From the NCBI GenBank assembly GCA_964624555.1, contig CAZUXB010000010.1, positions 1-53,351 on the forward strand: DNA of 53,351 bases. Reading direction: 5' to 3'. The stretch is from SXRF01 sp964624555 (GTDB lineage Bacteria > Pseudomonadota > Alphaproteobacteria > Rickettsiales > SXRF01). The notes beneath the pieces were generated by a model. It did no database searches, was not told the DNA's origin, and saw nothing but the letters and a program-made list of their open reading frames with translations. Position 1 is the stretch's first letter; each line of letters begins with the position of its first letter. Below, piece after piece: positions 1-7,112 of this stretch. The position numbers were made by a program, and so were the translations under genes.

Positions 1-109
1 CAAAACATGGCGGTATTGTGCAACGCTCAACTTGTTCGAACACGGATGAAGTTGCGAATAGCCGCAAGTAAATCAGAAGGATAATTCGAAGCGTTTCGTA
101 GTGGGACAA

Positions 110-934
110 TTAAGCTTTGCTTCTACTCCACCAACGCTTCTTCTTAGGAAACCATTCGTAACCATCTTCCCAACTTGCGATTGGTTTTGGTTTAAGAGCT
201 TTGTATTTATCATCTGTGAATTCAAATGGTTTTTGTATTTTCATTTTGCGCTTGTATTCTAATGCGCCGAACTGAAGCAAACGCATCTCTGCTAGCTCGC
301 TTAAATAAATGGCACTATCAAGTTGCTCATAAAGTAGCTTGCTTTTTTCAAGGGTCAAAAGAACGCGGTCAGATTTTGCGCCCCCATCCTGCCAACCATG
401 CTTTTCAATATCATTGTTTATATCGCTGGTTATATGATTTAGTGATTTTACTGAATCTATTAGCGTTCCTATGAGGACTATTAGATTTGGTTCGCGTGAC
501 GTTAAAAAATACAATTTTTCTACATCTACAGGCATCATAAATTCTGCCCCATACATATAATTTGCAGTGGCTCTCATCTGAATATGAGGGGGCTGATGGT
601 TGTTTATGGACGTTTCTATCTGTGTCTGTATCTGACAATATTCATCATACCTTTTCTGTGCGACCTGCTCCTTAAATGCGTACATATGATTTTTTAGGGC
701 GCACATAATTGAAAGCATGTAGTGGAGATAGGCTTTGTTTTCTTCATGCTTTTGTTTTTTGTAAAGCGCCCAGCCAAAAGCAAAAGCCAATACTGCGCCG
801 AGCAATGTAGAAGTGCCTTGAGATAAAAAATCAAGCCAGGGGAAAGCAGCTTGATCTGGTTGTATGTGGCCAGTGCAGAGGAGTGTGGTTGATTCGCTCA
901 TTATTTCCACCTTATCGCCATCATTCGTGCTCAT
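110..934 (-). CDS. Hypothetical single-pass membrane protein, 274 aa
   Basis: I do not recognise this family. The N-terminus is hydrophilic for about 30 residues. One hydrophobic segment follows at about residues 38-58 (STLLGAVLAFAFGWALY) and then KKQKHEENK, which would leave the long C-terminal part in the cytoplasm by the positive-inside rule. The remainder looks mostly helical, with many charged residues, and ends in a basic, tryptophan-rich tail (FPKKKRWWSRSKA). It could be an accessory membrane-anchored protein, but no catalytic motif is visible. The gene is bounded by 10-bp inverted repeats (TGGGACAATT at 102-111, AATTGTCCCA at 954-963), the left one touching the stop codon. It reads alone on the minus strand within an accessory-looking stretch. 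The coding call is fairly sure; the function is unknown. Confidence 0.7.
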   Translation of the reverse strand: MSTNDGDKVEIMSESTTLLCTGHIQPDQAAFPWLDFLSQGTSTLLGAVLAFAFGWALYKKQKHEENKAYLHYMLSIMCALKNHMYAFKEQVAQKRYDEYCQIQTQIETSINNHQPPHIQMRATANYMYGAEFMMPVDVEKLYFLTSREPNLIVLIGTLIDSVKSLNHITSDINNDIEKHGWQDGGAKSDRVLLTLEKSKLLYEQLDSAIYLSELAEMRLLQFGALEYKRKMKIQKPFEFTDDKYKALKPKPIASWEDGYEWFPKKKRWWSRSKA

Positions 935-1152
935 TTATTTTGAACTGTCCCAGAATTGTCCCATGGGCGTTTTTGGCATTCGAACTGGGTGGTGGCGGGA
1001 CATTGTAGACGCTATGCGAACCTGCGAGCAGACAAGGCAGGCGATTGTAAAGTTGAATATGGCGTATGTTTATCGGCTGCGACGGGCGGGGTTTTTGGAG
1101 AGATTGGGGTTGGAGTTTTTAAGAAAAGTTCTATCGACATTGAGGTGAAATC

Positions 1153-2106
1153 TTAAGTTCTGAGAGGAATGTTTGAGTATCTAATTCTTTGACTAACATC
1201 TGGTATGCCTGCTTTTGTTAGTAAAGCATCAAAAGCCTCAATTATATCCAAAGCATTATCACAGGGGCCAATAATTATTCTGTCGAGCAGAGTGGGTATA
1301 TCTATGCCTGAGACATTTTCTTGGGGAATATTTTCAAGAGGAATTTTGTATACGTTTTGTGGAATCCCATTAATGGATCTAATTTCTTTCCGAAGGTATT
1401 TCGACTCTTCCATTCCTGTGTAGATTATTCTCCATTCATTCTCTTCCTCAAAGCCAGGATGCTTAACGCTCAATGAGAGAGTCAAGAAAGCACTGTAAAG
1501 CCATCCCTTAACTTCTTCTCTGCTCATTGAGGTTAGCAAAGCAATATTTGATTGGATGCCAACCACAAGATTTAAAAATATCTGCTTAAATTTTTCATCG
1601 TCAGCATAAATTACTGGTGCGGTCATTGCTTTAAAAGCATCTGATTCATTAAAAAATGGCTCGCTATTAAGTACGAGCGCAACTCCTGCATTGCCTCCGT
1701 ATGCCCGCCACATTGAGAGTTTCCCTAAATCACATTTGGGTTCAGCAATATTGAACTCTGAGAAGCAAGCGATATAGGCATTGTATCTAATTCTGTCCCA
1801 CCACTGATTAAATAAATCCTCAACTTCCTGAACAATGTTCGGAAATACTCTATCAAGAGTGTCAATTAGACTATCTTTTTGGTCTCGATATGCAGATCTC
1901 AGGCACTCAAACCCGTGATATGTTTCCGAATAATCATTCATTCGAGTGGTTTTTTTGAGCCAGAACTCATTAGATTCAATAATGCTCATTGCGGCTTGAG
2001 CGTTTGTGTAATGTACAAACTTTAGATTCTTAGATTCTACGTTTTTCTTGCGCTCATTGTAGTGAGGCAAGAAAACATTAATTACAGCTTCTAAACGTTG
2101 ATCCAT
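1153..2106 (-). CDS. DUF2971 family protein
   Basis: The 317-residue protein matches the DUF2971 layout. An N-terminal block has KFVHYTNAQAAMSIIESNEF followed by a TRMND motif. A central CFSE then LSMWRAYGG-GVAL motif follows, then a late EENEWRIIY motif and an IIIGP motif near the C-terminus. The family has no settled biochemical role; members are scattered through accessory regions and are sometimes considered defence-associated, which is inference here. It is not in an obvious operon. A 12-bp direct repeat, TGCGAACCTGCG, lies on both sides (1015-1026 and 2178-2189). Family assignment is confident; function is not. Confidence 0.85.
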   Translation of the reverse strand: MDQRLEAVINVFLPHYNERKKNVESKNLKFVHYTNAQAAMSIIESNEFWLKKTTRMNDYSETYHGFECLRSAYRDQKDSLIDTLDRVFPNIVQEVEDLFNQWWDRIRYNAYIACFSEFNIAEPKCDLGKLSMWRAYGGNAGVALVLNSEPFFNESDAFKAMTAPVIYADDEKFKQIFLNLVVGIQSNIALLTSMSREEVKGWLYSAFLTLSLSVKHPGFEEENEWRIIYTGMEESKYLRKEIRSINGIPQNVYKIPLENIPQENVSGIDIPTLLDRIIIGPCDNALDIIEAFDALLTKAGIPDVSQRIRYSNIPLRT

Positions 2107-2297
2107 AATCTTTAGCCTTACTGGTCGAATTTATTTTTCCCTTATATCTCAGCGACTAAAAAACGGGAAATACTATTTGCGAACCTGCGTGAGTCGAGAC
2201 TGAGATTCGAACCTAGAGGGTTTTGACAAAACCAACTGAAAATGGCGGGCCTTAGTTGACGATTTTCGACTAAACCCATCAATTATTATGCAGTTTC

Positions 2298-2798
2298 CTA
2301 CTTATTTATTAGCTCTTTAAAACTTAGAAAAATCTGCTCAGCTTCAGCAACTGAGTTTTCATCATCAAAATAAATTGCCAATTGCACATGCCCTGATTTC
2401 CCAAAGATAAAGCCATAAAAAGCTGGAACTCTCTTATCGCCTTCATCTTCTGATAAACGATAAGAAAATCTATCTTTGTTATTTTTTATATCGAATGCTT
2501 GTTTGGAGATATCGCTCTGCCATTCTTTTATTCGTTGTTCAATTGTAGTGTTGTGATCATTACCCCAAATATTAATCCACATTGTAAACTTGGGCTTCCA
2601 AAGTACAAGCGACCCATCTTCCACTCTTCTGTTAAACTCGCTATTAAGTGTAAGCTGCCAATCTTCGCTTATTTGTTTTGTACCAGTCATAATTGGATAA
2701 TCGGGATGCATGATTGATTCCTTTGCTGTGGCGGTGCCTACTATTAAATTAAATAGAAGACTTAAAAATACGCAGCGCATTAAAATATGTTTTAACAT
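2298..2798 (-). CDS. Hypothetical secreted protein, 166 aa
   Basis: A signal peptide is visible: hydrophobic residues 8-24 after a short basic start, ending TATAKES, so the mature protein should be periplasmic. The mature part has several aromatic residues (LVLWKPKFTMWINIWGN), a charged middle and a final helix. It resembles small periplasmic proteins of unknown function; no catalytic or metal-binding pattern is visible. It is transcribed alone, toward the left, away from tRNA-Ser. A long inverted repeat at 2840-2897 lies just upstream of its start and may include its promoter or operator. It belongs to the same accessory-looking stretch as the two genes to its left. Confidence 0.7.
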   Translation of the reverse strand: MLKHILMRCVFLSLLFNLIVGTATAKESIMHPDYPIMTGTKQISEDWQLTLNSEFNRRVEDGSLVLWKPKFTMWINIWGNDHNTTIEQRIKEWQSDISKQAFDIKNNKDRFSYRLSEDEGDKRVPAFYGFIFGKSGHVQLAIYFDDENSVAEAEQIFLSFKELINK

Positions 2799-2839
2799 AA
2801 TCTATCCATAAATGAATGGCTTAAAGAAATATAGGGAAA

Positions 2840-2897
2840 TTACTGTCGAAAGTGGAATTGATACTAGCGACATCGAAATTTGGGTTTTCGACAGTAA
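2840..2897. repeat. 12-bp perfect inverted repeat upstream of a secreted protein gene
   Basis: TTACTGTCGAAA (2840-2851) is repeated inverted as TTTCGACAGTAA (2886-2897) with 34 bases between. It sits between the start of the secreted protein gene (2798, minus strand) and tRNA-Ser. It could be a two-site operator or a cruciform; no T-run follows, so a simple terminator is less likely. Confidence 0.5.
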
Positions 2898-2963
2898 AAA
2901 TTCATTTTATAAATCAGCTTATTAAATGTTCAAATTTCTCTTGAAATTCGAAAAACAAGCGAA

Positions 2964-3053
2964 TGGCGGAAGCTGTGAGATTCGAACTCACGGAGGAGTT
3001 GCCCCCTCGGCAGTTTTCAAGACTGCTGCCTTAAACCACTCGGCCAAGCTTCC
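2964..3053 (-). tRNA. tRNA-Ser (anticodon UGA)
   Basis: The reverse complement folds as a long-variable-arm tRNA. The acceptor strand begins GGAAGCTTGG, the D-arm is GCCGAGTGGTTTAAGGC, the anticodon loop is CTTGAAA with anticodon TGA, a serine-type variable arm follows, the T-arm contains GTTCGAATC, and the 3' acceptor strand ends AGCTTCC-G with an encoded CCA (2964-2966). It decodes UCA and, by wobble, other UCN codons. Its 3' end faces the accessory genes at 110-2798, as expected if an element once integrated there. Confidence 0.95.
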
Positions 3054-3099
3054 ATATCCATTTGCCTTTCGGCGACCTTAAAACACTCCAACCTTTACC

Positions 3100-3277
3100 C
3101 ATTTTCAAGACCGGTGCCTTAAACCGCTCGGCCACTCTTCCGCATAGCAACGCCCGGCTGGTTATTCCGAGCGGTTTAACTGTATTTGCTCAAGCGCCGC
3201 ATGGCTGGCGCTCGGCCACTCTTCCGCATAACAACGCCCGGCTGGTTATTCCGAGCGGTTTAACTGTATTTGCTCAA
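3100..3277. repeat. Mosaic of tRNA-Ser fragments with a tandem 68-bp duplication
   Basis: Positions 3102-3141 match the 5' 40 nt or so of the neighbouring tRNA-Ser (acceptor strand, D-arm, anticodon) at 35 of 40 positions, but no T-arm follows, so this is a truncated tRNA copy. A 68-bp unit at 3126-3193 recurs at 3210-3277 with one mismatch and a 16-bp gap. Each unit holds the tRNA 5' end and, inverted, a second D-arm-like piece (CCGAGCGGTTTAA at 3167-3179, pairing with TTAAACCGCTCGG just before). The block therefore contains direct and inverted tRNA-Ser segments. It looks like debris of repeated recombination at this tRNA gene. Confidence 0.75.
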
Positions 3278-3451
3278 CAGCGAGGGTCATATATATCTAA
3301 TAATATTGCTACTGCAAGAATTACTATAAAAAATACACGATTTTTATCTGGGTACGGATAATAAGCATTTGGTAACAGGTATCGTTAGTAATTTGTTAAC
3401 AACTTAATTGTAGGATGTTTAAAAATATAATTTTGCAACCATGGCAAGCGC

Positions 3452-4639
3452 ATGAAAATTATAAGGAAAGATATCCTGAATTCCCCAATTCTCATTGTAG
3501 AGGATGATTTTGTTGGGCGGACGACATTGAAGGCGATTTTTAACAAGCACGGTTTTACCAATGTTGAGGAAGCTGAGAATGGCAGGGTAGGGCTGGAGAA
3601 AATATCATCTTTTCGGCCACATCTGGTTATTCTTGATGTGATGATGCCGGAGATAGATGGGATTGGGTGTTGCAAGCGTATTCGTAGTAATCCGGACCAG
3701 AATATTGCCAACATACCTGTGCTGTTTCAAACCTCACTTGAGGGTTCGATAGAAAAAGACCGGCTTTTTGAGGCGGGTGCTACCGATTACCTTAGCAAAC
3801 CTATTGATCCGAATGAGCTTGCGGCGCGCGCAGTAGTACATCTGGAGCAGGAATCGATGCTTAAAAGCCTGAAGGATTATAAGATCCGTATTGCCAGTGA
3901 ACTGGACATGGCGCGGGCGGCCCAGAGGGTGTTGATACCGGAGAAAGCTGCAATATGTGAAATGGAGAAGGTCTATTCTCTGGATATTCTAGGGCATTAT
4001 GAAGCATGTTCTGAGCTTGGCGGCGATTTTTGGGGGTTTAAAAGTATTTCGAATGAAGAGCTGGCGATATATATGGTTGATTTCTCCGGGCATGGGGTGA
4101 ATGCGGCTTTGAATGTTTTCCGGCTGCATGCGTTGATGCAGACCTCCATGGACATAGCGCATATACCAGGGGCATATCTTACCCATATTAATGCCCATTT
4201 ATCTAATTTGCTTGCTCCCGGGCAATTTGCCACAATGTTCTACGGTATAATAAATACTAAGAGGAATACTCTTTCCTACGCTTCGGCGGCGGTGCCGGAA
4301 CTGCTGCTATTCAGGAATGATGGGCAGTCAGTTGTTAAACTTGAAAGTACGGGAACTGTTATCGGTGCGTTGAAAAATTCTACCTATGATATGGTTGAAG
4401 TTGAATTTAAAGCTGATGATTGTTTATTTGCCTATAGTGATGCCCTGGTAGAAACTCCCGATGCAAAAGGCAATATGTGGACGGTTGAAACCCTGACCGG
4501 GTTACTTGGGCCCAGCCTTAAGAAAAATAAATCTGAAAGATACAAAATACTTGATGAATTATTAGACAATTTCAAGTTGCAATGTCTGCCTAACCTGAAA
4601 GATGACTTGACCATCAGCGTTTATTTCCGCAGGTCTTGA
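3452..4639 (+). CDS. Response regulator with C-terminal PP2C-type (SpoIIE/RsbU) phosphatase
   Basis: A receiver domain occupies residues 12-130, with acidic pair D18-D19, phosphoacceptor D62 in LVILDVMMPE, and K116 in YLSKPID. A helical linker leads to a SpoIIE-type phosphatase domain from about residue 150. It starts with the family's MARAAQRVLIP segment and carries metal-binding aspartates in GGDFWG (D192) and MVDFSGHG (D210), plus later YSDALVE and KDDLTISV motifs. Such proteins dephosphorylate an anti-sigma-factor antagonist when the receiver is phosphorylated. No histidine kinase, STAS antagonist or RsbW-like gene lies nearby, so the partners must be elsewhere. It is monocistronic, convergent with the next gene. 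The start codon follows a weak ribosome site. Confidence 0.9.
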   Translation: MKIIRKDILNSPILIVEDDFVGRTTLKAIFNKHGFTNVEEAENGRVGLEKISSFRPHLVILDVMMPEIDGIGCCKRIRSNPDQNIANIPVLFQTSLEGSIEKDRLFEAGATDYLSKPIDPNELAARAVVHLEQESMLKSLKDYKIRIASELDMARAAQRVLIPEKAAICEMEKVYSLDILGHYEACSELGGDFWGFKSISNEELAIYMVDFSGHGVNAALNVFRLHALMQTSMDIAHIPGAYLTHINAHLSNLLAPGQFATMFYGIINTKRNTLSYASAAVPELLLFRNDGQSVVKLESTGTVIGALKNSTYDMVEVEFKADDCLFAYSDALVETPDAKGNMWTVETLTGLLGPSLKKNKSERYKILDELLDNFKLQCLPNLKDDLTISVYFRRS

Positions 4640-4656
4640 AGGTAAGGAAATACGGC

Positions 4657-5796
4657 TTATTTACTTTGCGGGATTTCGACGGCTGCGCCATCGGAGACAC
4701 GCAGCAGGCCGTCGGTTATAACATTTTCGCCTTCTGCCAGCCCGCTTTCTATAATTGCGGTATCGTTGATTTTATTTTCCAGCTTTACTGGCGTTTTCAC
4801 TGCTTTGTTATCTACTATTTTAAATACGAAATTATTGCCATCATCACCCTGCACGGCCACTGCCGGAATGGTAAGTTTTTCCTTTTCAACACCAAGCTCA
4901 AGGGAAATATTCACAAACATTCCCGGCCATAATTCTTCTTTGTCATTGTTAAAAATTGCGCGGGCGATGAAACTTCCGGTAGCCGGGTCGATGGTATTGT
5001 CGATATATTCCAGCCTGCCTTTTATTTCTTCTTTATTTCCTTCCCGTATGGCTGTTACCGGAATGGTGTTTGCAATCGCGGCCTTCACCTTATCATAATA
5101 GCGTTCCGGAATTGCAAACTGGGCGCGGATAGGGCTTACCTGGTTGATGGTTACCAGGGTCGGGGTATCGTTGGCCTTTACGTTATTTCCCTGGGTAATA
5201 TTGATTGTGCCGGCGCGACCGGTGATTGGTGAAGTAATGGTGCTGTAGCTTAACATAATTTTTGTGTTATCGAGATTGGCCTGCGCGGCATTGGCGCTGG
5301 CAAGCTGGGCATCATAGGCGGCTTTGGTGTCATCGAGCTGCTGCTGGGAAATAAATTTATTTTTGATCAGGTTTTGCGACCGTTCATATTGCAGCCTGGT
5401 GTTCTGCAACTGAGCTTTTTCTTTTTCTACGCTGGCTTCCAGCTGTTTTATCTGGGCTTTAAGGCTGCGATCATCGAGGATGAATAATTCCTGCCCCTGT
5501 TGGACCAGGTCGCCGTTATGGAATTTAACCTCCATGACCAGCGAATCAATGCGTGATTTAACGGTCACTGTTTCATAGGCGATCACGTTTCCGGAAAGTT
5601 TGATGGCAATAGGCACGTCTTTGCGCAGCACAGCGGCCGCAGAAATTTTCACTGCCGGAACATTATTTTTAGCGTTGTTATCGCCGGTGAATTTACCTAT
5701 TAGCCACCACAGCGCCAGCAGCGCAACAACAACAGCCACAACCTTTTTAAATTTAAAGGTATGGCCGTTTTTTTGTGGAAATGGATTATAGGGCAT
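4657..5796 (-). CDS. RND efflux pump periplasmic adaptor (membrane fusion protein)
   Basis: This 379-residue protein has the MdtA/AcrA plan. There is an N-terminal membrane anchor (residues 18-36) and a split biotinyl-lipoyl domain (GNVIAYETVTVKSRIDS and later TSPITGRAG). A coiled-coil hairpin at about 110-175 is rich in Q, K and E. A beta-barrel domain (PAVAVQ... region) and a membrane-proximal domain follow. It links an inner-membrane RND pump to an outer-membrane channel. No pump or TolC gene adjoins it; an RND pump lies at the far end of the window (51145) but is too distant to infer pairing. Only 22 bp separate it from the small repeat-protein gene upstream on the same strand, so the two may be co-transcribed. 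Confidence 0.92.
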   Translation of the reverse strand: MPYNPFPQKNGHTFKFKKVVAVVVALLALWWLIGKFTGDNNAKNNVPAVKISAAAVLRKDVPIAIKLSGNVIAYETVTVKSRIDSLVMEVKFHNGDLVQQGQELFILDDRSLKAQIKQLEASVEKEKAQLQNTRLQYERSQNLIKNKFISQQQLDDTKAAYDAQLASANAAQANLDNTKIMLSYSTITSPITGRAGTINITQGNNVKANDTPTLVTINQVSPIRAQFAIPERYYDKVKAAIANTIPVTAIREGNKEEIKGRLEYIDNTIDPATGSFIARAIFNNDKEELWPGMFVNISLELGVEKEKLTIPAVAVQGDDGNNFVFKIVDNKAVKTPVKLENKINDTAIIESGLAEGENVITDGLLRVSDGAAVEIPQSK

Positions 5797-5818
5797 TGAA
5801 AGTTTTGCTGTATATTAA

Positions 5819-6235
5819 CTAATAATGAGCACCAGGTATAAAACGTTCATCATTAAGAATATCTGGCGTAACACGTTGGGTATGATCACCCACTATATAC
5901 TCAGGACCTTCTCTATTGCGAATTGCTTCTGCCAGATCGCCAGGCTGCATACCAAGACTGTTAGCAGCAATATCAACAACAGCCTGAGCGAACATTGTTT
6001 TATTTTTTATTGCTATAGCTGTTTTTAAGTTCTGAATAGCGCCATCAGTATTGCATTCAGGGGAGGGCTGGGCTTGGCTAACTGCTTCCGCTAACTCATC
6101 AGGTTTCATCTCAAGCTTCTGAGAACCAGCATTGATGACAGCTGCGACAAAAGCTCTCTTCTTCACTTCGGCATGACCATCACCTTTAATGGCATAAGCT
6201 ATATCATTAGCATATGAGTCCCTATTCATTACCAT
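5819..6235 (-). CDS. Small protein with two copies of a novel ~30-residue helical repeat
   Basis: I do not know this family. Two repeats are visible, at about residues 26-56 (ending KPDELAEAVSQ) and 78-109 (ending QPGDLAEAIRN). They share the pattern F-x2-A-x-V, a helix of alanines, then GM or EM-x-P-x-[DE]-L-A-E-A-[IV]. The gene to its right, starting at 6648, carries two more copies of the same unit, so they are paralogues. No signal peptide or membrane segment is visible. The start at 6235 has a strong AAGGAG ribosome site. The last 25 residues are unrelated to the repeat. Coding is likely, given the paralogy and composition; function is unknown. Confidence 0.75.
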   Translation of the reverse strand: MVMNRDSYANDIAYAIKGDGHAEVKKRAFVAAVINAGSQKLEMKPDELAEAVSQAQPSPECNTDGAIQNLKTAIAIKNKTMFAQAVVDIAANSLGMQPGDLAEAIRNREGPEYIVGDHTQRVTPDILNDERFIPGAHY

Positions 6236-6300
6236 ACTATACCTTCTCCTTTAGCTATCTATTGTGAGTGTCTATTCCAGCAGGAATTATATTTTCATTT

Positions 6301-6648
6301 TTAACCTAATGTTCTTGACTCCGGTGCGATAGACGGCCCACCTGTTTGTAAACCTTCAGATAATTGTCTAGCACTAATCGCTTCTAGCAAATTTTCTCTG
6401 GACATACCAAGTTTTTCAGCAGCTTTGACAGCGGCGCTAGCGAACTCGCTTTTTGCATCATCTTTTCTAGGAGTTCCGCTGGAAATTTCTTGTGCTAAAT
6501 CAGCAGGGGGCATACCAGCAAAATCCGAAGATGCTTTTATAGTAGCTGTAATAAATTCTTCTTGATTTTTGGCTTCGATAGCTCCTCTTACGCGCTCATT
6601 ATAATACGATTCGATCTGGCCTTTTGCTGGTGCAAATAAAGTGGTCAT
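6301..6648 (-). CDS. Small protein with two ~30-residue repeats, paralogue of the next gene downstream
   Basis: The 115-residue product has repeat 1 at about residues 28-58 (NQEEFITATIK then GMPPADLAQEIS) and repeat 2 at about 65-95 (AKSEFASAAVKAAEKLGM then NLLEAISA). The same unit occurs twice in the gene at 5819-6235. The rest is short and polar, with no signal peptide, membrane segment or known motif. Upstream lies a 16-bp block (6683-6698) that recurs exactly upstream of the neighbouring gene at 6763, suggesting shared control. An alternating hydrophobic pattern suggests paired helices. The function is not inferable. Confidence 0.75.
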   Translation of the reverse strand: MTTLFAPAKGQIESYYNERVRGAIEAKNQEEFITATIKASSDFAGMPPADLAQEISSGTPRKDDAKSEFASAAVKAAEKLGMSRENLLEAISARQLSEGLQTGGPSIAPESRTLG

Positions 6649-6682
6649 ATAACTCTCTCTTCTTAGTTGTTTCGTACTGCCC

Positions 6683-6698
6683 GTTATTGTAGCAAATT
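6683..6698 (-). promoter_or_regulatory. Putative promoter or operator, copy 1 of a shared 16-bp motif
   Basis: The + strand block GTTATTGTAGCAAATT is identical at 6683-6698 and 7039-7054, about 35 bp upstream of the starts at 6648 and 7002. Read in the gene direction it contains TACAAT, a plausible -10 box, after an A/T-rich tract. It is either a shared promoter or a regulator site. Confidence 0.5.
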
Positions 6699-6762
6699 TT
6701 ACAAATTTGGGAATTTATATTTTTAATAATTTTGTAATATAAATTAAATAGATTATGTTAAT

Positions 6763-7002
6763 TCAGCGCCTTAATTCACCTTTGGTAGGTCCTTTGTTTC
6801 TATCAATCCAATTGGTGTCGGATGCTTTTATACGACATGTATATGGGTGCGAATGATGTTCGCCTCCCTGCGGAGATAAATCGTCCATTCCGTCCAGACC
6901 ACAAGCTAAATCTTCCTCCGTTAATGTGTTTGCAGCCTTTGTTGCAGCGGCCAGATCATCAGCTAAAGTGGAGCTAGCACTTGTTGGCGGTTTATTAGTC
7001 AT
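6763..7002 (-). CDS. Small hypothetical protein, 79 aa
   Basis: The product is hydrophilic, with an N-terminal alanine-rich helix (LADDLAAATKAANTL then TEEDLACGL) that loosely resembles the repeat unit of its two neighbours. It then has a glycine/histidine-rich segment (QGGEHHSHPYTC) and a basic end (NKGPTKGELRR). There is no signal peptide. The GAGGTGAG ribosome site directly before the start supports translation. It shares the 16-bp upstream motif with the gene at 6301-6648. The function is unknown; histidines and two cysteines could bind a metal, but this is speculation. Confidence 0.6.
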   Translation of the reverse strand: MTNKPPTSASSTLADDLAAATKAANTLTEEDLACGLDGMDDLSPQGGEHHSHPYTCRIKASDTNWIDRNKGPTKGELRR

Positions 7003-7038
7003 ATCTCACCTCATATAATCCATTCAATTAATCTGTAG

Positions 7039-7054
7039 GTTATTGTAGCAAATT
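7039..7054 (-). promoter_or_regulatory. Putative promoter or operator, copy 2 of a shared 16-bp motif
   Basis: This is identical to the block at 6683-6698 and sits at nearly the same distance upstream of a start codon (7002). The flanking bases are also A/T-rich and similar (both continue with a run resembling TATAAATTT). The shared block is the main reason to think these small genes are co-regulated. Confidence 0.5.
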
Positions 7055-7112
7055 CTATAAATTTTTATATTAAGATTCTGTTACAATTTTATTATAAATG
7101 AAAATCAGTATG

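Noticed and set aside
964..1148. Open frame between the first two genes, starting MGVFGIRTGWW
   Set aside because: No ribosome site, a composition unlike its neighbours and no recognisable domain. It may be a gene remnant, but I cannot support it as a gene.
3126..3277. Possible CRISPR-like repeat
   Set aside because: Only two units of 68 bp with a 16-bp gap, and their content is derived from tRNA-Ser. No cas gene is near.
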